The notes under the pieces are model-generated. The model saw nothing but the letters and a program-made list of their open reading frames with translations. It searched no databases and had not been told where the DNA came from. The translations under genes and the position numbers were made by a program. A stretch of 64,000 nucleotides of DNA from Phreatobacter stygius (lineage in GTDB: Bacteria; Pseudomonadota; Alphaproteobacteria; Rhizobiales; Phreatobacteraceae), in assembly GCF_005144885.1 (NCBI RefSeq), contig NZ_CP039690.1:5531001-5595000 (forward strand), written 5' to 3'. This document shows, one piece after another, positions 36,615-44,467 of the stretch. The first letter of the stretch is position 1, and the number at the start of each line of letters is the position of its first letter.

Positions 36615-37049
36615 TCAGCCCTTGTTGGCTTGCTTCGCGGCCTCGGCGCGCAGCCGGTCTTCCTGCTCGCGCAGTTCAGGCGTGAACTCGGCGCCGAAAT
36701 CCTCCGCTTCGAACACCTGGCGGATCTCGAGCTCGGATTCACCCTCGAACGGATTGGGGCAGCGCTTCATCCATTCGATCACTTCGTCTTTCGACTTGAC
36801 CTGCAGCAGCCAGAAGCCAGCGATCAGTTCCTTGGTCTCGGCGAAGGGGCCGTCAATGACGGTGCGGGTCTTGCCGGAGAACCGGATGCGCGCGCCCTTG
36901 CTGCTCGGGTGCAGGCCTTCGCCTGCCAGCATCACCCCGGCCTTGACCAGCTCTTCGTTGAAATTGCCCATTTCGGTCAGCAACTGCTCGCTCGGCATGA
37001 CGCCGGCTTCGGAGTCCTTGGTCGCCTTCACGATCACCATGAAACGCAT
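36615..37049 (-). CDS. YCII-related (DGPF) protein, ECF partner
   Basis: 144 residues, paralogous to the following gene, with IDGPFAETKELIAGFWLLQVKSKDEVIEW. The start MRFMVIVKA at 37049 follows AGGA; the frame further upstream shows no family resemblance. A charged C-terminal tail (~120-144, PELREQEDRLRAEAAKQ) is extra. The pair of YCII genes probably arose by duplication in front of the sigma gene. Confidence 0.88.
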   Translation of the reverse strand: MRFMVIVKATKDSEAGVMPSEQLLTEMGNFNEELVKAGVMLAGEGLHPSSKGARIRFSGKTRTVIDGPFAETKELIAGFWLLQVKSKDEVIEWMKRCPNPFEGESELEIRQVFEAEDFGAEFTPELREQEDRLRAEAAKQANKG

Positions 37050-37204
37050 CGTCCTGTTCCTTCTCGTTTGGAAAGCCTGGCATCCGGGCCATCGTGGCCG
37101 GATTGGAACCATCGCTTTGATGACACGACGAAGGCCGTCTTGCCGGATCGACACGCCATGCGAATTTTTTTTGAGGGAGCCCGGACGATCGCTGCCGGCC
37201 CCGC

Positions 37205-37975
37205 TCACGCCGAGGCTGTGCCGCCGTGGCAGCAGGTGCCGGGCGCTTCGCCATACTGGTCGTGAAAGCGCACCCAGTCGGCGCCTTCGCCCTGGTCGGC
37301 ACGCCCCTTTGGCGTCAGATCCAGGAAATGATGCGCGCCGAGCAGAATGTCGACGCCGCGCGTAAAGGTCGAATAGGTGTGGAAGACATCGCCCACGGCA
37401 TCCCTGGCGAAGACGCTGACACCCGGCAGGTCCGCATAGGCATAAGACGAGGTGCCGTAATTATAGCCGACATTGCCTGTCGCCACCTGGTCAGGGGTGA
37501 ACGAGACGCCATAGTCGTAATTGAACGGCGAGCCGGCCGACGATACCCAGTGGAAACGCCAGCCCATGCGCTCTTTGAACGCCGCGAGCTTTGGCCAGGG
37601 CGCCAGCGATACCGCGGTGAATTTCACGTCGTGATGCTCGAAATGCTGGCGCGCGCCATCGACATGGTCGGCGGAGAAGGAACAGCCGACGCAGGCCTGG
37701 TCGTCGCCGGGCGCGAACATCAGATGCTGGATGATCAACTGGCTGCGCCCGGCGAACAGGTCGGCGAGCGTTTCGCGGCCATGCGGCCCCTCGAAGACAT
37801 AACTCTTCTCGACCCTCACCCAGGGCAGCGTCCGGCGTTCGGCGCTCAGCGCGTCCAGCGCCCGGGTGAGTGCCTTTTCCTTGGCGAGCAGGGCCTTGCG
37901 CGCCTCGATCCACTCATCCCGCGATACGATGGCCGGCTGGGTCATGACATCGGTTGTCTTGGCGTCGGTGGTCAT
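37205..37975 (-). CDS. DUF899 thioredoxin-like protein
   Basis: 256 residues. Matches the DUF899 family: RDEWIEARKALLAKEKALTR at the start, FAGRSQLIIQHLMFAPGDDQACVGCSFSAD, then VSSAGSPFNYDYGVSFTP and VSVFARDAVGDVFHTYSTF near the end. The thioredoxin-like fold is predicted with a CVGC pair that could be redox-active. DUF899 genes are often found with YCII/ECF clusters. First gene of a likely four-gene stress operon; a palindromic CAACCGGTTG lies 78 bases upstream. Its function is not established. Confidence 0.88.
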   Translation of the reverse strand: MTTDAKTTDVMTQPAIVSRDEWIEARKALLAKEKALTRALDALSAERRTLPWVRVEKSYVFEGPHGRETLADLFAGRSQLIIQHLMFAPGDDQACVGCSFSADHVDGARQHFEHHDVKFTAVSLAPWPKLAAFKERMGWRFHWVSSAGSPFNYDYGVSFTPDQVATGNVGYNYGTSSYAYADLPGVSVFARDAVGDVFHTYSTFTRGVDILLGAHHFLDLTPKGRADQGEGADWVRFHDQYGEAPGTCCHGGTASA

Positions 37976-38363
37976 GGTGGCTTCCTCCGCGTGCCGTTTC
38001 GCGTCGCCGGGCGACGCTCCCGGGCAGCTCTAGTCTATCTGATTGTTATTTGCAACCGGTTGTGAGTTGGATGGAAAGTCCCGAGGCGAGCGGACCCGGC
38101 ATTCGGCGGGGCGACCGGCGGCATCGGGCTGCGCCATGACCTGGCTCCGTGTCGTCAATGCGAGCTTGGCCGGACTTATCCCGGACCTGCTTGCGCCTCA
38201 TGCCCCGGAGCAGAGGCCCCGATTGCCGAGCCTGCGGCGCCGGTGCTGCCTGACGTGACGCCATGGCGCTTGCCTGAGCCGGCGGGCCTCGTCCATGCTG
38301 CGTTCAAGCGGCTGATCACCGATCCAAGAAGACCGCTCAATGACTGCAGATGAGGAAACCCGA
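37976..38363. other. 388-base divergent intergenic region
   Basis: Lies between the DUF899 start and the Bug-type receptor start. It holds no convincing gene. It should carry both promoters. The stretch 38030-38065 is AT-rich and includes the perfect palindrome at 38053. Confidence 0.55.
38053..38062. promoter_or_regulatory. CAACCGGTTG palindrome upstream of DUF899 operon
   Basis: Perfect ten-base palindrome in an AT-rich patch (GTTATTTG before, TGAG after). It resembles ArsR-type operator centres and may control the DUF899/YCII/ECF unit. Confidence 0.45.
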
Positions 38364-39347
38364 ATGCCGAGCCGTCGTTCCGTGCTCGCCGCCCTCGGCG
38401 GCGCGCTTGCCATGCCCGCTCTTCGTAGCGCTGCCGCCCAGGACGCCTTCCCGAATCGACCGCTGCGCATGATCGTGCCGTTTCCGCCGGGTGGTTCGAC
38501 CGACGTGCTCGCCCGGGTCATCGGCGAGCGGCTTGGCGCTGGCCTCGGCCAGCCGGTGGTGATCGAGAACCGGCCGGGCGCCGCCGGCAATGTCGGCGTC
38601 GACGCCATCGCGCGCGCCGAGGCCGATGGTTATACCTTTGGCGTCTCCACCATCGGGCCCTTGTCGGCGCATGTGACGCTCTATGCCAGGCTGCCGTTCA
38701 ACCCCTTGACCGATTTCACCTATCTCGCCGACATCTACGAGATCCCCAACGTCTTCGTGGTCAATGCGCAGAACCCAGTGCGCAACATGCAGGAGTTTCT
38801 CGCCTGGGCGAAGCAGCGCGGTGCCGGCAAGGTCAGCTATGGCACGCCCGGGATCGGCACGACGGCACATCTCGGCACCGAGTTCTTCGCCCGCCGGGCC
38901 GGGCTCGAGCTTCTGCACGTGCCTTACCGCACCGGCGCGGTGGCGGTGCAGGACCTGATCGCCGGGCGTATCGATGTGATGTTCGACAACCTGCCGACCA
39001 TCATTGGCCAGATCCAGGGCGGACAGATCCGGCCGCTGGCGGTTTCCACCGCGCGCCGCTGGCCGGGCCTGCCCGAGGTGCCGACCATGATGGAAAGCGG
39101 CATTGCCGATTTCGACGTGACCTCCTGGTCGGGCATGATCGCGCCCAAGGGCCTGCCCGAACCGATCGCCCGGCGGCTGACCGCCGAGCTGATCAAGATC
39201 GGCCAGGACCCGGCCTTCCGCGCCCGCTTCGAGCAGATGGGCGCGGTCGCGACCATGAAGGGGCCGGAGGTCTTGCGCGCCCGCGTCGACGCCGAAATCC
39301 CGCGCTGGGCCGAGGTGGTCAAGGCCGCCGGAGCCAGGGTGGATTAA
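38364..39347 (+). CDS. Bug/TctC-family periplasmic receptor (orphan)
   Basis: 327 residues including a signal peptide MPSRRSVLAALGGALAMPAL with a twin-arginine-like RR and a cleavage region AAAQDA. GAGGAA sits before the ATG at 38364; an in-frame ATG at 38340 would add eight residues. Typical Bug signatures are MIVPFPPGGSTDVLARVI, NRPGAAGNVG, and GRIDVMFDNLPT. These proteins capture carboxylates for tripartite tricarboxylate transporters. No tctA or tctB gene follows, so it is an orphan receptor, as is common in this family. Ligand unknown. Confidence 0.92.
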   Translation: MPSRRSVLAALGGALAMPALRSAAAQDAFPNRPLRMIVPFPPGGSTDVLARVIGERLGAGLGQPVVIENRPGAAGNVGVDAIARAEADGYTFGVSTIGPLSAHVTLYARLPFNPLTDFTYLADIYEIPNVFVVNAQNPVRNMQEFLAWAKQRGAGKVSYGTPGIGTTAHLGTEFFARRAGLELLHVPYRTGAVAVQDLIAGRIDVMFDNLPTIIGQIQGGQIRPLAVSTARRWPGLPEVPTMMESGIADFDVTSWSGMIAPKGLPEPIARRLTAELIKIGQDPAFRARFEQMGAVATMKGPEVLRARVDAEIPRWAEVVKAAGARVD

Positions 39348-39425
39348 GACCTTCGGCGCAAGATATCGGGGTAATCCAACAGGTTGGCGCGGTGATCGGA
39401 ACCGGCACGTGAAGCGCCGCCCGCG

Positions 39426-40208
39426 TCACTGCTCCGGCCCTTGCCGTCCCGGGCGCCAGTCCTGCTTTTGCAGGCGCTGGCCCTCGGGCAGCGCCACCCC
39501 TACACGCTTTCGTGCGAACGGGCCGCCCGGTGCGAGATGGGCCATGACGATGTCGGCGACATCTTCATAGGTGACGGTGATCTCCGGCAGATGGACCTTC
39601 ATCGACAGCGACAGGGCAATGCGTGGCGCAAAGCGCGTCCAGGCGCCGAGCGGATAAGGCAGCACCTCGGTCGATATCCTCAGGCCCGCTTGTGGCATGT
39701 CGTCGGATGCCGGCACCATTGGACCGGGGCACATCAGCGACCACTCCGTCGCCGACCGCTTCAGCATCTGCCAATTGCGTTTGTGCACCTGGTAGATCGC
39801 CGGAACGCCGGGCAGGTCGGCGCCGAGATAGGGCGTCTGCGGAATATCCAGGGCCGCAGCGCCGCCGAACAGCCAGACCCGCCGCGGCTCCGGCATCACC
39901 CGCTCGGCCTGGCCGACGATCAGGCTGCAGATGCGCTCGAGCAATTGCGGCTCCGAGGCATGGCCGGCCGCGTTGACCACCGCGTCATGACCTTCGATCG
40001 CCTCGCCGACAGCACTCGGGTCGAGCGCGTCGCCTTCGACGATCCGCAGGCCGTCCGGCAGCATGCCGTGCCACTGTTGCAGCAGCTTCTGCCCGCTGCG
40101 GACGAAGGCGGTGACCTGATGACCCTGGCGGAGGCCGGATGCAAGCAGCCGCCGGCCGATATTGCCGGTTGCGCCGAAAACGATGACCTGGGTCGGTTGC
40201 TCCGCCAT
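39426..40208 (-). CDS. NAD(P)-binding atypical SDR (NmrA-like)
   Basis: 260 residues from the ATG at 40208. Rossmann motif GATGNIGRRLLASG at residues ~11-24, then GDALDPSAVGEAIEGHDAVVNAAGH. The Tyr-x3-Lys active site is not in the usual form, as expected for atypical SDRs that act as reductases or redox sensors. It is downstream of the HxlR-type regulator on the same strand by 114 bases. Substrate unknown. Confidence 0.86.
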   Translation of the reverse strand: MAEQPTQVIVFGATGNIGRRLLASGLRQGHQVTAFVRSGQKLLQQWHGMLPDGLRIVEGDALDPSAVGEAIEGHDAVVNAAGHASEPQLLERICSLIVGQAERVMPEPRRVWLFGGAAALDIPQTPYLGADLPGVPAIYQVHKRNWQMLKRSATEWSLMCPGPMVPASDDMPQAGLRISTEVLPYPLGAWTRFAPRIALSLSMKVHLPEITVTYEDVADIVMAHLAPGGPFARKRVGVALPEGQRLQKQDWRPGRQGPEQ

Positions 40209-40322
40209 GAGGGCTCCTCTTGCTCCATCATGCGCCTGCCATGCGGCTGAGCAAGTACGGCCTTGGGAGTCCTGGGGCAAGGCGGCTGAGAGCGCGGGAC
40301 CGCCCCAGAGAAGGCCGGCTTG

Positions 40323-40679
40323 TTATTCCGCGGCCGTGGCCGCCGGCTGGCCCGGAACCGCATAGGCCGTGCCCCATTCGGCCAGCGCATGCACGGCCTC
40401 ATTGAGCAGGGCGCCGGCCCGCGTCACCGAATAGTCCACCCTGAGCGGCAGTCCGTCGAAGGCTTCGCGGCGGATGACGCCGTCGGCCTCCATCTCCCGA
40501 AGTTGCTCGAACAAGATCTTCTCGCTGATGCCGGGCATGCGCCGCTTCAGCTCGCCGAAGCGGAGCGGGGCGGCATGCAGCTCCCACAGGATGACCGCCT
40601 TCCACTTGCCTCTGACAACGTCGAGCGCCGCCGACAGGCCGCAGGGGCTGGTCCAGGGTTTTTTCGCAGCCCGTCCCAT
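40323..40679 (-). CDS. HxlR-family transcriptional regulator
   Basis: 118 residues, winged-helix with CGLSAALDVVRGKWKAVIL and PGISEKILFEQLREMEADGVIRR, then the wing VDYSVTRAGALL. A single conserved Cys13 lies just before the first helix; in related HypR/YodB/QorR regulators this is the redox or electrophile-sensing residue. The gene is divergent from an imine-reductase-like gene across a 124-base region holding two overlapping palindromes. It probably represses itself, the SDR behind it and perhaps the divergent reductase. Confidence 0.91.
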   Translation of the reverse strand: MGRAAKKPWTSPCGLSAALDVVRGKWKAVILWELHAAPLRFGELKRRMPGISEKILFEQLREMEADGVIRREAFDGLPLRVDYSVTRAGALLNEAVHALAEWGTAYAVPGQPAATAAE

Positions 40680-40701
40680 TTTCGATCTCCTCAGATGTCT
40701 C

Positions 40702-40720
40702 TACAAAATTGTAAGTACTT
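40702..40720. promoter_or_regulatory. Probable HxlR operator
   Basis: TACAA-AA-TTGTA (40702-40713) overlaps AAGTACTT (40713-40720) in the AT-rich gap 22 bases before the HxlR start. HxlR-type proteins bind short dyads of this size. The assignment is by position and symmetry. Confidence 0.6.
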
Positions 40721-40803
40721 GAATTAATTTATGAATAGTCTGATTTGAACGGCGTGGCGACGACCTGGCCGGCCACGGCGCAACGACAGATAGAGCACTC
40801 GAG

Positions 40804-41676
40804 ATGAGCGAAGTCACGATCATCGGTTTGGGAGAAATGGGATCGGCGCTGGCCGGTGCAATGGTTCGGGCCGGACGCGATGTGACGGTCTGGAACCGCA
40901 CGGGTGCGAAAGCGGAGGGCCTGGTGCAAGACGGCGCGAGGCTTGCCGCGAGCGTTGCGGCAGCGGTCGGCGCGAGCCCGGTCATCGTCATCTGCGTCTC
41001 CGATTATGCGGCGACGCGCCGTGTGCTCGAGGGATCGCAGGTCGTCGCCGCGCTCGCCGGCCGGACCGTGGTTCAACTCAGCACCGGCACGCCACAGGAG
41101 GCGCGCGACACCGAGGCCTGGATCCGCGGGCAGGGGGCCGATTATGTCGACGGGGCAATCCTCGCCTGGCCGAGCCAGATCGGTGGCGCCGCGACCACCA
41201 TCCTCGCCTCCGGCGACGAGGCCGTGTTTCGGCGCCACGAGGCGCTCTTGACGACGCTTGCCGGCAATTTCACCTATCTCGGCGCGCCGGTCGGCCTGGC
41301 GGCGGCGCTGTTCTCCGCGGTGCTGTCTTATCTCGCCGGGCGCTGGATCGGGATTTGCCACGGCGCGCTGATCTGCGAGGCCGAAGGCATCTCAGTCGCC
41401 TCGTTCGGCGGCATGCTCGGCGATCTCTCCGGCATTCTCGGCGAGGATGCGCGCAATATGGGCCGGATCATCGAGACCGGCCGCTACGGCAATCCCGAAA
41501 GCACGCTGAAGACCGCCGGCGAAGATATCGGCCGGCTGGTGCAGCAGGCGGGCGAGGCCGGCATCAATGCCGAACTGCCGCGCTTTGCCGCCGGGTTGTT
41601 CCGCCGGGCGATCGATGCCGGCCATGGCGCCGAAGAACACGCCGCCCTGATCAAGGTGCTGCGCAGCGCGGCCTAG
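40804..41676 (+). CDS. Imine-reductase-like NAD(P)-dependent oxidoreductase
   Basis: 290 residues of the beta-hydroxyacid dehydrogenase/imine reductase superfamily. The N-terminal Rossmann fold has IIGLGEMGSALAGAMV and VWNRTGAKAE, where Asn-Arg-Thr favours NADPH. The 6PGDH-like helical C-terminal domain (~165-290) would dimerise. The IRED-like features are QLSTGTPQEARD and YVDGAILAWPSQIG. The usual catalytic Lys of hydroxyacid dehydrogenases is not seen. It stands opposite the HxlR gene and may be its target. It could reduce a cyclic imine or a related carbonyl. Confidence 0.87.
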   Translation: MSEVTIIGLGEMGSALAGAMVRAGRDVTVWNRTGAKAEGLVQDGARLAASVAAAVGASPVIVICVSDYAATRRVLEGSQVVAALAGRTVVQLSTGTPQEARDTEAWIRGQGADYVDGAILAWPSQIGGAATTILASGDEAVFRRHEALLTTLAGNFTYLGAPVGLAAALFSAVLSYLAGRWIGICHGALICEAEGISVASFGGMLGDLSGILGEDARNMGRIIETGRYGNPESTLKTAGEDIGRLVQQAGEAGINAELPRFAAGLFRRAIDAGHGAEEHAALIKVLRSAA

Positions 41677-41683
41677 GGCGAGG

Positions 41684-42355
41684 TCAAAGCGCCAGCTTCT
41701 TCGCTTCGATCCGGTTCGAGGCGGCCTCCACGGTGATCTCGTAATGGTCGGTCTGGACCACGTCGACGACGTTGCGAGGGCGGTGAGCGGCGACATTGAC
41801 GCCACCGGCATGGCGCAGGCTGTCATAGATGATGCCCGCGCCGCCGGCTGCGCGCACATCCTCGCCGAGGATCTGCGATGTGGCATAGCTGTCCAAGGCA
41901 TAGGCGCCGGGGCGGCTTGCTTGCTCGCCGCGGATGTCGAGATAGGAACCGGCAAGGCCGGAGGAATAGGCGCGGTATCGCCGGCCAGTCCCGATGATGC
42001 CGCGTGCCGCCGCCTCCCGCCGCAGGTGATGGCTGACCTCGACGACCGCGGTCACGAGTTCGGCCGCGGCATACCAGGCGCCGAGATCCGGGCCGTTGAA
42101 GCGCATGCCGCCGGGCGCGACATGCAGGAACGACGCCATCACCACGCTGGAATTCGGCCGGCCGTAGACCCATTCCCGTTCCGGCAGCCGCACCAGCCGT
42201 TCGGCCACCAGCCGGTCATTGGTCCAGCCGGCGAGTTCCATGACGGCGGCGAGATCGGCCGGTGTCGCCACCGTGTCGAACAGGCCGATGGGCGGGAATT
42301 GCGACGGGATCAGGCGATGGCAGGGCGCCGGTGCCGCGGCATGCTTGTCGCTCAC
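41684..42355 (-). CDS. RES-domain toxin
   Basis: 223 residues. RES family toxins are related to ADP-ribosyltransferases and deplete NAD+. The N-terminal CHRLIPSQFPPIGLFD supplies the Arg of the RES triad; Tyr in VYGRPNSSVVMASFLHV and RRYRAYSSGLAG carry further active-site candidates. It starts four bases inside the end of the antitoxin gene, the usual order and coupling of the system. It converges on the imine reductase gene with only seven bases between stops. Confidence 0.9.
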   Translation of the reverse strand: MSDKHAAAPAPCHRLIPSQFPPIGLFDTVATPADLAAVMELAGWTNDRLVAERLVRLPEREWVYGRPNSSVVMASFLHVAPGGMRFNGPDLGAWYAAAELVTAVVEVSHHLRREAAARGIIGTGRRYRAYSSGLAGSYLDIRGEQASRPGAYALDSYATSQILGEDVRAAGGAGIIYDSLRHAGGVNVAAHRPRNVVDVVQTDHYEITVEAASNRIEAKKLAL

Positions 42356-42891
42356 GAGAACACGATGTCCCCGTCCTGATAGAGCCGGAAGCCCTGGTCG
42401 ATACTGTTCGGCGCCATGTAGAAGCCACCGCGCGCGGCATCGAGGAAGCGCCGCACGGTGAGAATGCCGTCCTGGGTGCCGCTGGTGATCAGGTCAAGCG
42501 GCGGCCGGCCGCCAAACACCAGCGCCTGATGCGGGCCGCGCAGCCAGGCGACCTGATCGTGTTCGCCGGCAAAGAGCACGCCGAGAGCCTGATGCACGCC
42601 GAGCACCGCGGAAATGCGCAGCAGCACGTCGACATCCAGCGTGATGTCGCGATGTTCCCTGACCGCCTTGGCCCAGTGGTGATAGGTCGAGCGCGACGGC
42701 AGGCCGAGCGCCAGCCGGCGCTGCGCCTCGGTGAGGCCCCAGAGGTCGCTGATGACAAGAAAGGCGCGCAGGCCCGGCGCGCTCAGGCGCCGGCGGCTGG
42801 CCGTGTCGAAACGTTTCGGGTCGAGCCGCTGCGGGCCGGCCGGAGTGGGTTGTGCCGATGACAAGGCGCTGGCCGGCATGATGGTCTCCAT
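42352..42891 (-). CDS. Xre/MbcA/ParS-type antitoxin
   Basis: 179 residues from the ATG at 42891. Helix-turn-helix in the first half (LWGLTEAQRRLALGLPSRSTYHHWAKA), followed by the antitoxin C-terminal domain that occludes the RES active site (ALGVLFAGEHDQVAWLRGPHQALVFGGRPPLDLI). The complex with the toxin would repress its own promoter; two TAGACA copies lie just upstream. Together with the RES gene it forms a complete type II module. Confidence 0.92.
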   Translation of the reverse strand: METIMPASALSSAQPTPAGPQRLDPKRFDTASRRRLSAPGLRAFLVISDLWGLTEAQRRLALGLPSRSTYHHWAKAVREHRDITLDVDVLLRISAVLGVHQALGVLFAGEHDQVAWLRGPHQALVFGGRPPLDLITSGTQDGILTVRRFLDAARGGFYMAPNSIDQGFRLYQDGDIVFS

Positions 42892-42900
42892 GTCCTGATC

Positions 42901-42923
42901 TAGACATAGTCCAAATATAGACA
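42901..42923. promoter_or_regulatory. Direct repeats upstream of RES/Xre operon
   Basis: TAGACA at 42901 and again at 42918, 17 bases apart, immediately before the antitoxin start. They are suited to autoregulation by the antitoxin-toxin complex. They also overlap the region where the minus-strand promoter should lie. Confidence 0.55.
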
Positions 42924-43056
42924 ACTTTCAAGATAACCGCCGATCAGGGGCGAGGCCATTGGCGCAGCTTGGTCTCAAGTTCGCCGCTCTGCATCTTTAT
43001 CGTGTTGGGCCGACGGTGATCGTTCCGCCTATTCAATGGAAGAGGGAGGAGCATCG

Positions 43057-43503
43057 ATGTGCGATTACAGTCTTGAACATGTCGCCTCTCGGCCCGCAAA
43101 AGTGGGCGACGAGCTTATCTCGACCCGCTTCGCCCTGTCGCTCACACGCGGCTTTGCTTCATGCGGTGAGCCTGATGTGGCGGTGTGCCTGCTGCCGGGG
43201 ACGGAGTTGGTTTTCGAGAAGGAAGTCGTCCGGGAAAACATTCTCGGCTTCCTCTTCAACTTGAAGATCAGCGCCAGGGCAGCCCGCTTCAGGCACATCA
43301 ACGAGAATGTGCCGCGCGCGCATCACGATGCGCTGGAGTTTGCGGACGGAACGATCGTGCTGCTCACGCGGCTGCGTGAGGGACAGCGCGCGACCGTCCT
43401 GCAATTGCCGGCCGACCAGCGCGCCGAGAGGTTCGTGGAGCAGCCTGGCCCTACGGAAACCCGCGAGCCGCAGGCCGTCTGGTTCCTGCCGGGCGTGCCG
43501 TGA
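43057..43503 (+). CDS. Conserved protein of unknown function
   Basis: 148 residues starting MCDYSLEHVASRPAKVGDEL, with a strong GGGAGGA site 7 bases before the ATG. The segment VVRENILGFLFNLKISARAARFRHINE is followed by HHDALEFADGTIVLLTRLREGQRATVLQLP. There is no signal peptide or membrane helix. I know the MCDYSL opening from uncharacterised alphaproteobacterial proteins but not a function. It stands alone, divergent from the RES/Xre pair. Confidence 0.75.
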   Translation: MCDYSLEHVASRPAKVGDELISTRFALSLTRGFASCGEPDVAVCLLPGTELVFEKEVVRENILGFLFNLKISARAARFRHINENVPRAHHDALEFADGTIVLLTRLREGQRATVLQLPADQRAERFVEQPGPTETREPQAVWFLPGVP

Positions 43504-43598
43504 CCTCTAAGGGATCAGAAGCGCGCGGCTGAAACGCTGGGCCGTGCACCGGAATATCGGCGCCCGCGTGTCCGGTACGCGGGCGCCATTGGGAGCGT

Positions 43599-44372
43599 TC
43601 AGCTTCGCTTGCCGGCAAGCGCGAACATGGCGCCTTGCGGGTCGAGCGCCTGGACGATCCAGTCGCCGCCCGGCACCTCCATGGGCCCGTTCAGAACCTG
43701 GCCGCCGGCGGTCTTCAGGCGCTCGGTCGCGGCATCGATGTCAGCGACATTGAAATAATAGAGCCAGAACGGCACGGGAACCTCCGCCGGCTTGTTGAAC
43801 ATGCCGCCGATCGGCGGTCCGCCCGCGCCGAACAGCTGGTAGGTCCCCATCGGCCCCATATCGACCGCCTCGGCCTTCTGCCAGCCGAACATGTCGCCAT
43901 AGAAGACAAGTTCCTTCTCCCAGTCGACGGCATAGAGCTCGTGCCAGCCGATATGGCCGGGCGTGCCCGGCGCGACCGGCGGAATCGGGGCGGGGTTGGC
44001 CGACTTGAACAAGGCGAGCGCCGCCGTCTGCGGGTCGGCGACCACGGAGAAGCGGCCGATGTCGGGGATATCCTGCGGCGGAACATGGACGGCGCCGCCG
44101 AGGCGCTTGACCTGTTCGGTTGCGGCATCGACGTCGTCGACCGCGACATAACCGAGCCAGTGCGGCGGCACGCCCATGGTCCGGGCCTCTGCCGGCAGCT
44201 CCATCATGCCGCTGACCTGGGTCTCGCCCTGGGTGAACAGGGTATAGGCCATGCCCGGCTTGGACCCGTCCTGGGTGCCCCAGCCGACCACCTTGGCATA
44301 GAAGGCCTCGGCGGCTTCGGTATCGGTGGTCATCAATTCGTACCAGACAAAATCGCTCGGAGATTGGGCCAT
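43599..44372 (-). CDS. Two-domain VOC protein (Cfp30B-like)
   Basis: 257 residues with two tandem glyoxalase-like domains: residues ~5-125 (DFVWYELMTTDTEAAEAFYAKVVGW) and ~135-255 (GHIGWHELYAVDWEKELVFYGDMFGW). Such duplicated VOC proteins are known from Mycobacterium CFP30B and many soil bacteria. No metal-binding set is obvious. GGAG lies before the ATG at 44372. Function unknown; hydroxylase or dioxygenase roles are not supported. Confidence 0.9.
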   Translation of the reverse strand: MAQSPSDFVWYELMTTDTEAAEAFYAKVVGWGTQDGSKPGMAYTLFTQGETQVSGMMELPAEARTMGVPPHWLGYVAVDDVDAATEQVKRLGGAVHVPPQDIPDIGRFSVVADPQTAALALFKSANPAPIPPVAPGTPGHIGWHELYAVDWEKELVFYGDMFGWQKAEAVDMGPMGTYQLFGAGGPPIGGMFNKPAEVPVPFWLYYFNVADIDAATERLKTAGGQVLNGPMEVPGGDWIVQALDPQGAMFALAGKRS

Positions 44373-44467
44373 GGTCGCTGCTCCTGTCGGGACGGGCGAT
44401 CTTACACACCGGCGCCAGCCTCGCGAGATCGGGCGACTGCGGCATAACGGCCGGGTGCGCCGACGGG

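Noticed and set aside
38340-38363. Upstream ATG at 38340 as start of the Bug receptor
   Set aside because: It adds acidic residues before the twin-arginine-like signal peptide and has a weaker ribosome-binding site than the ATG at 38364.
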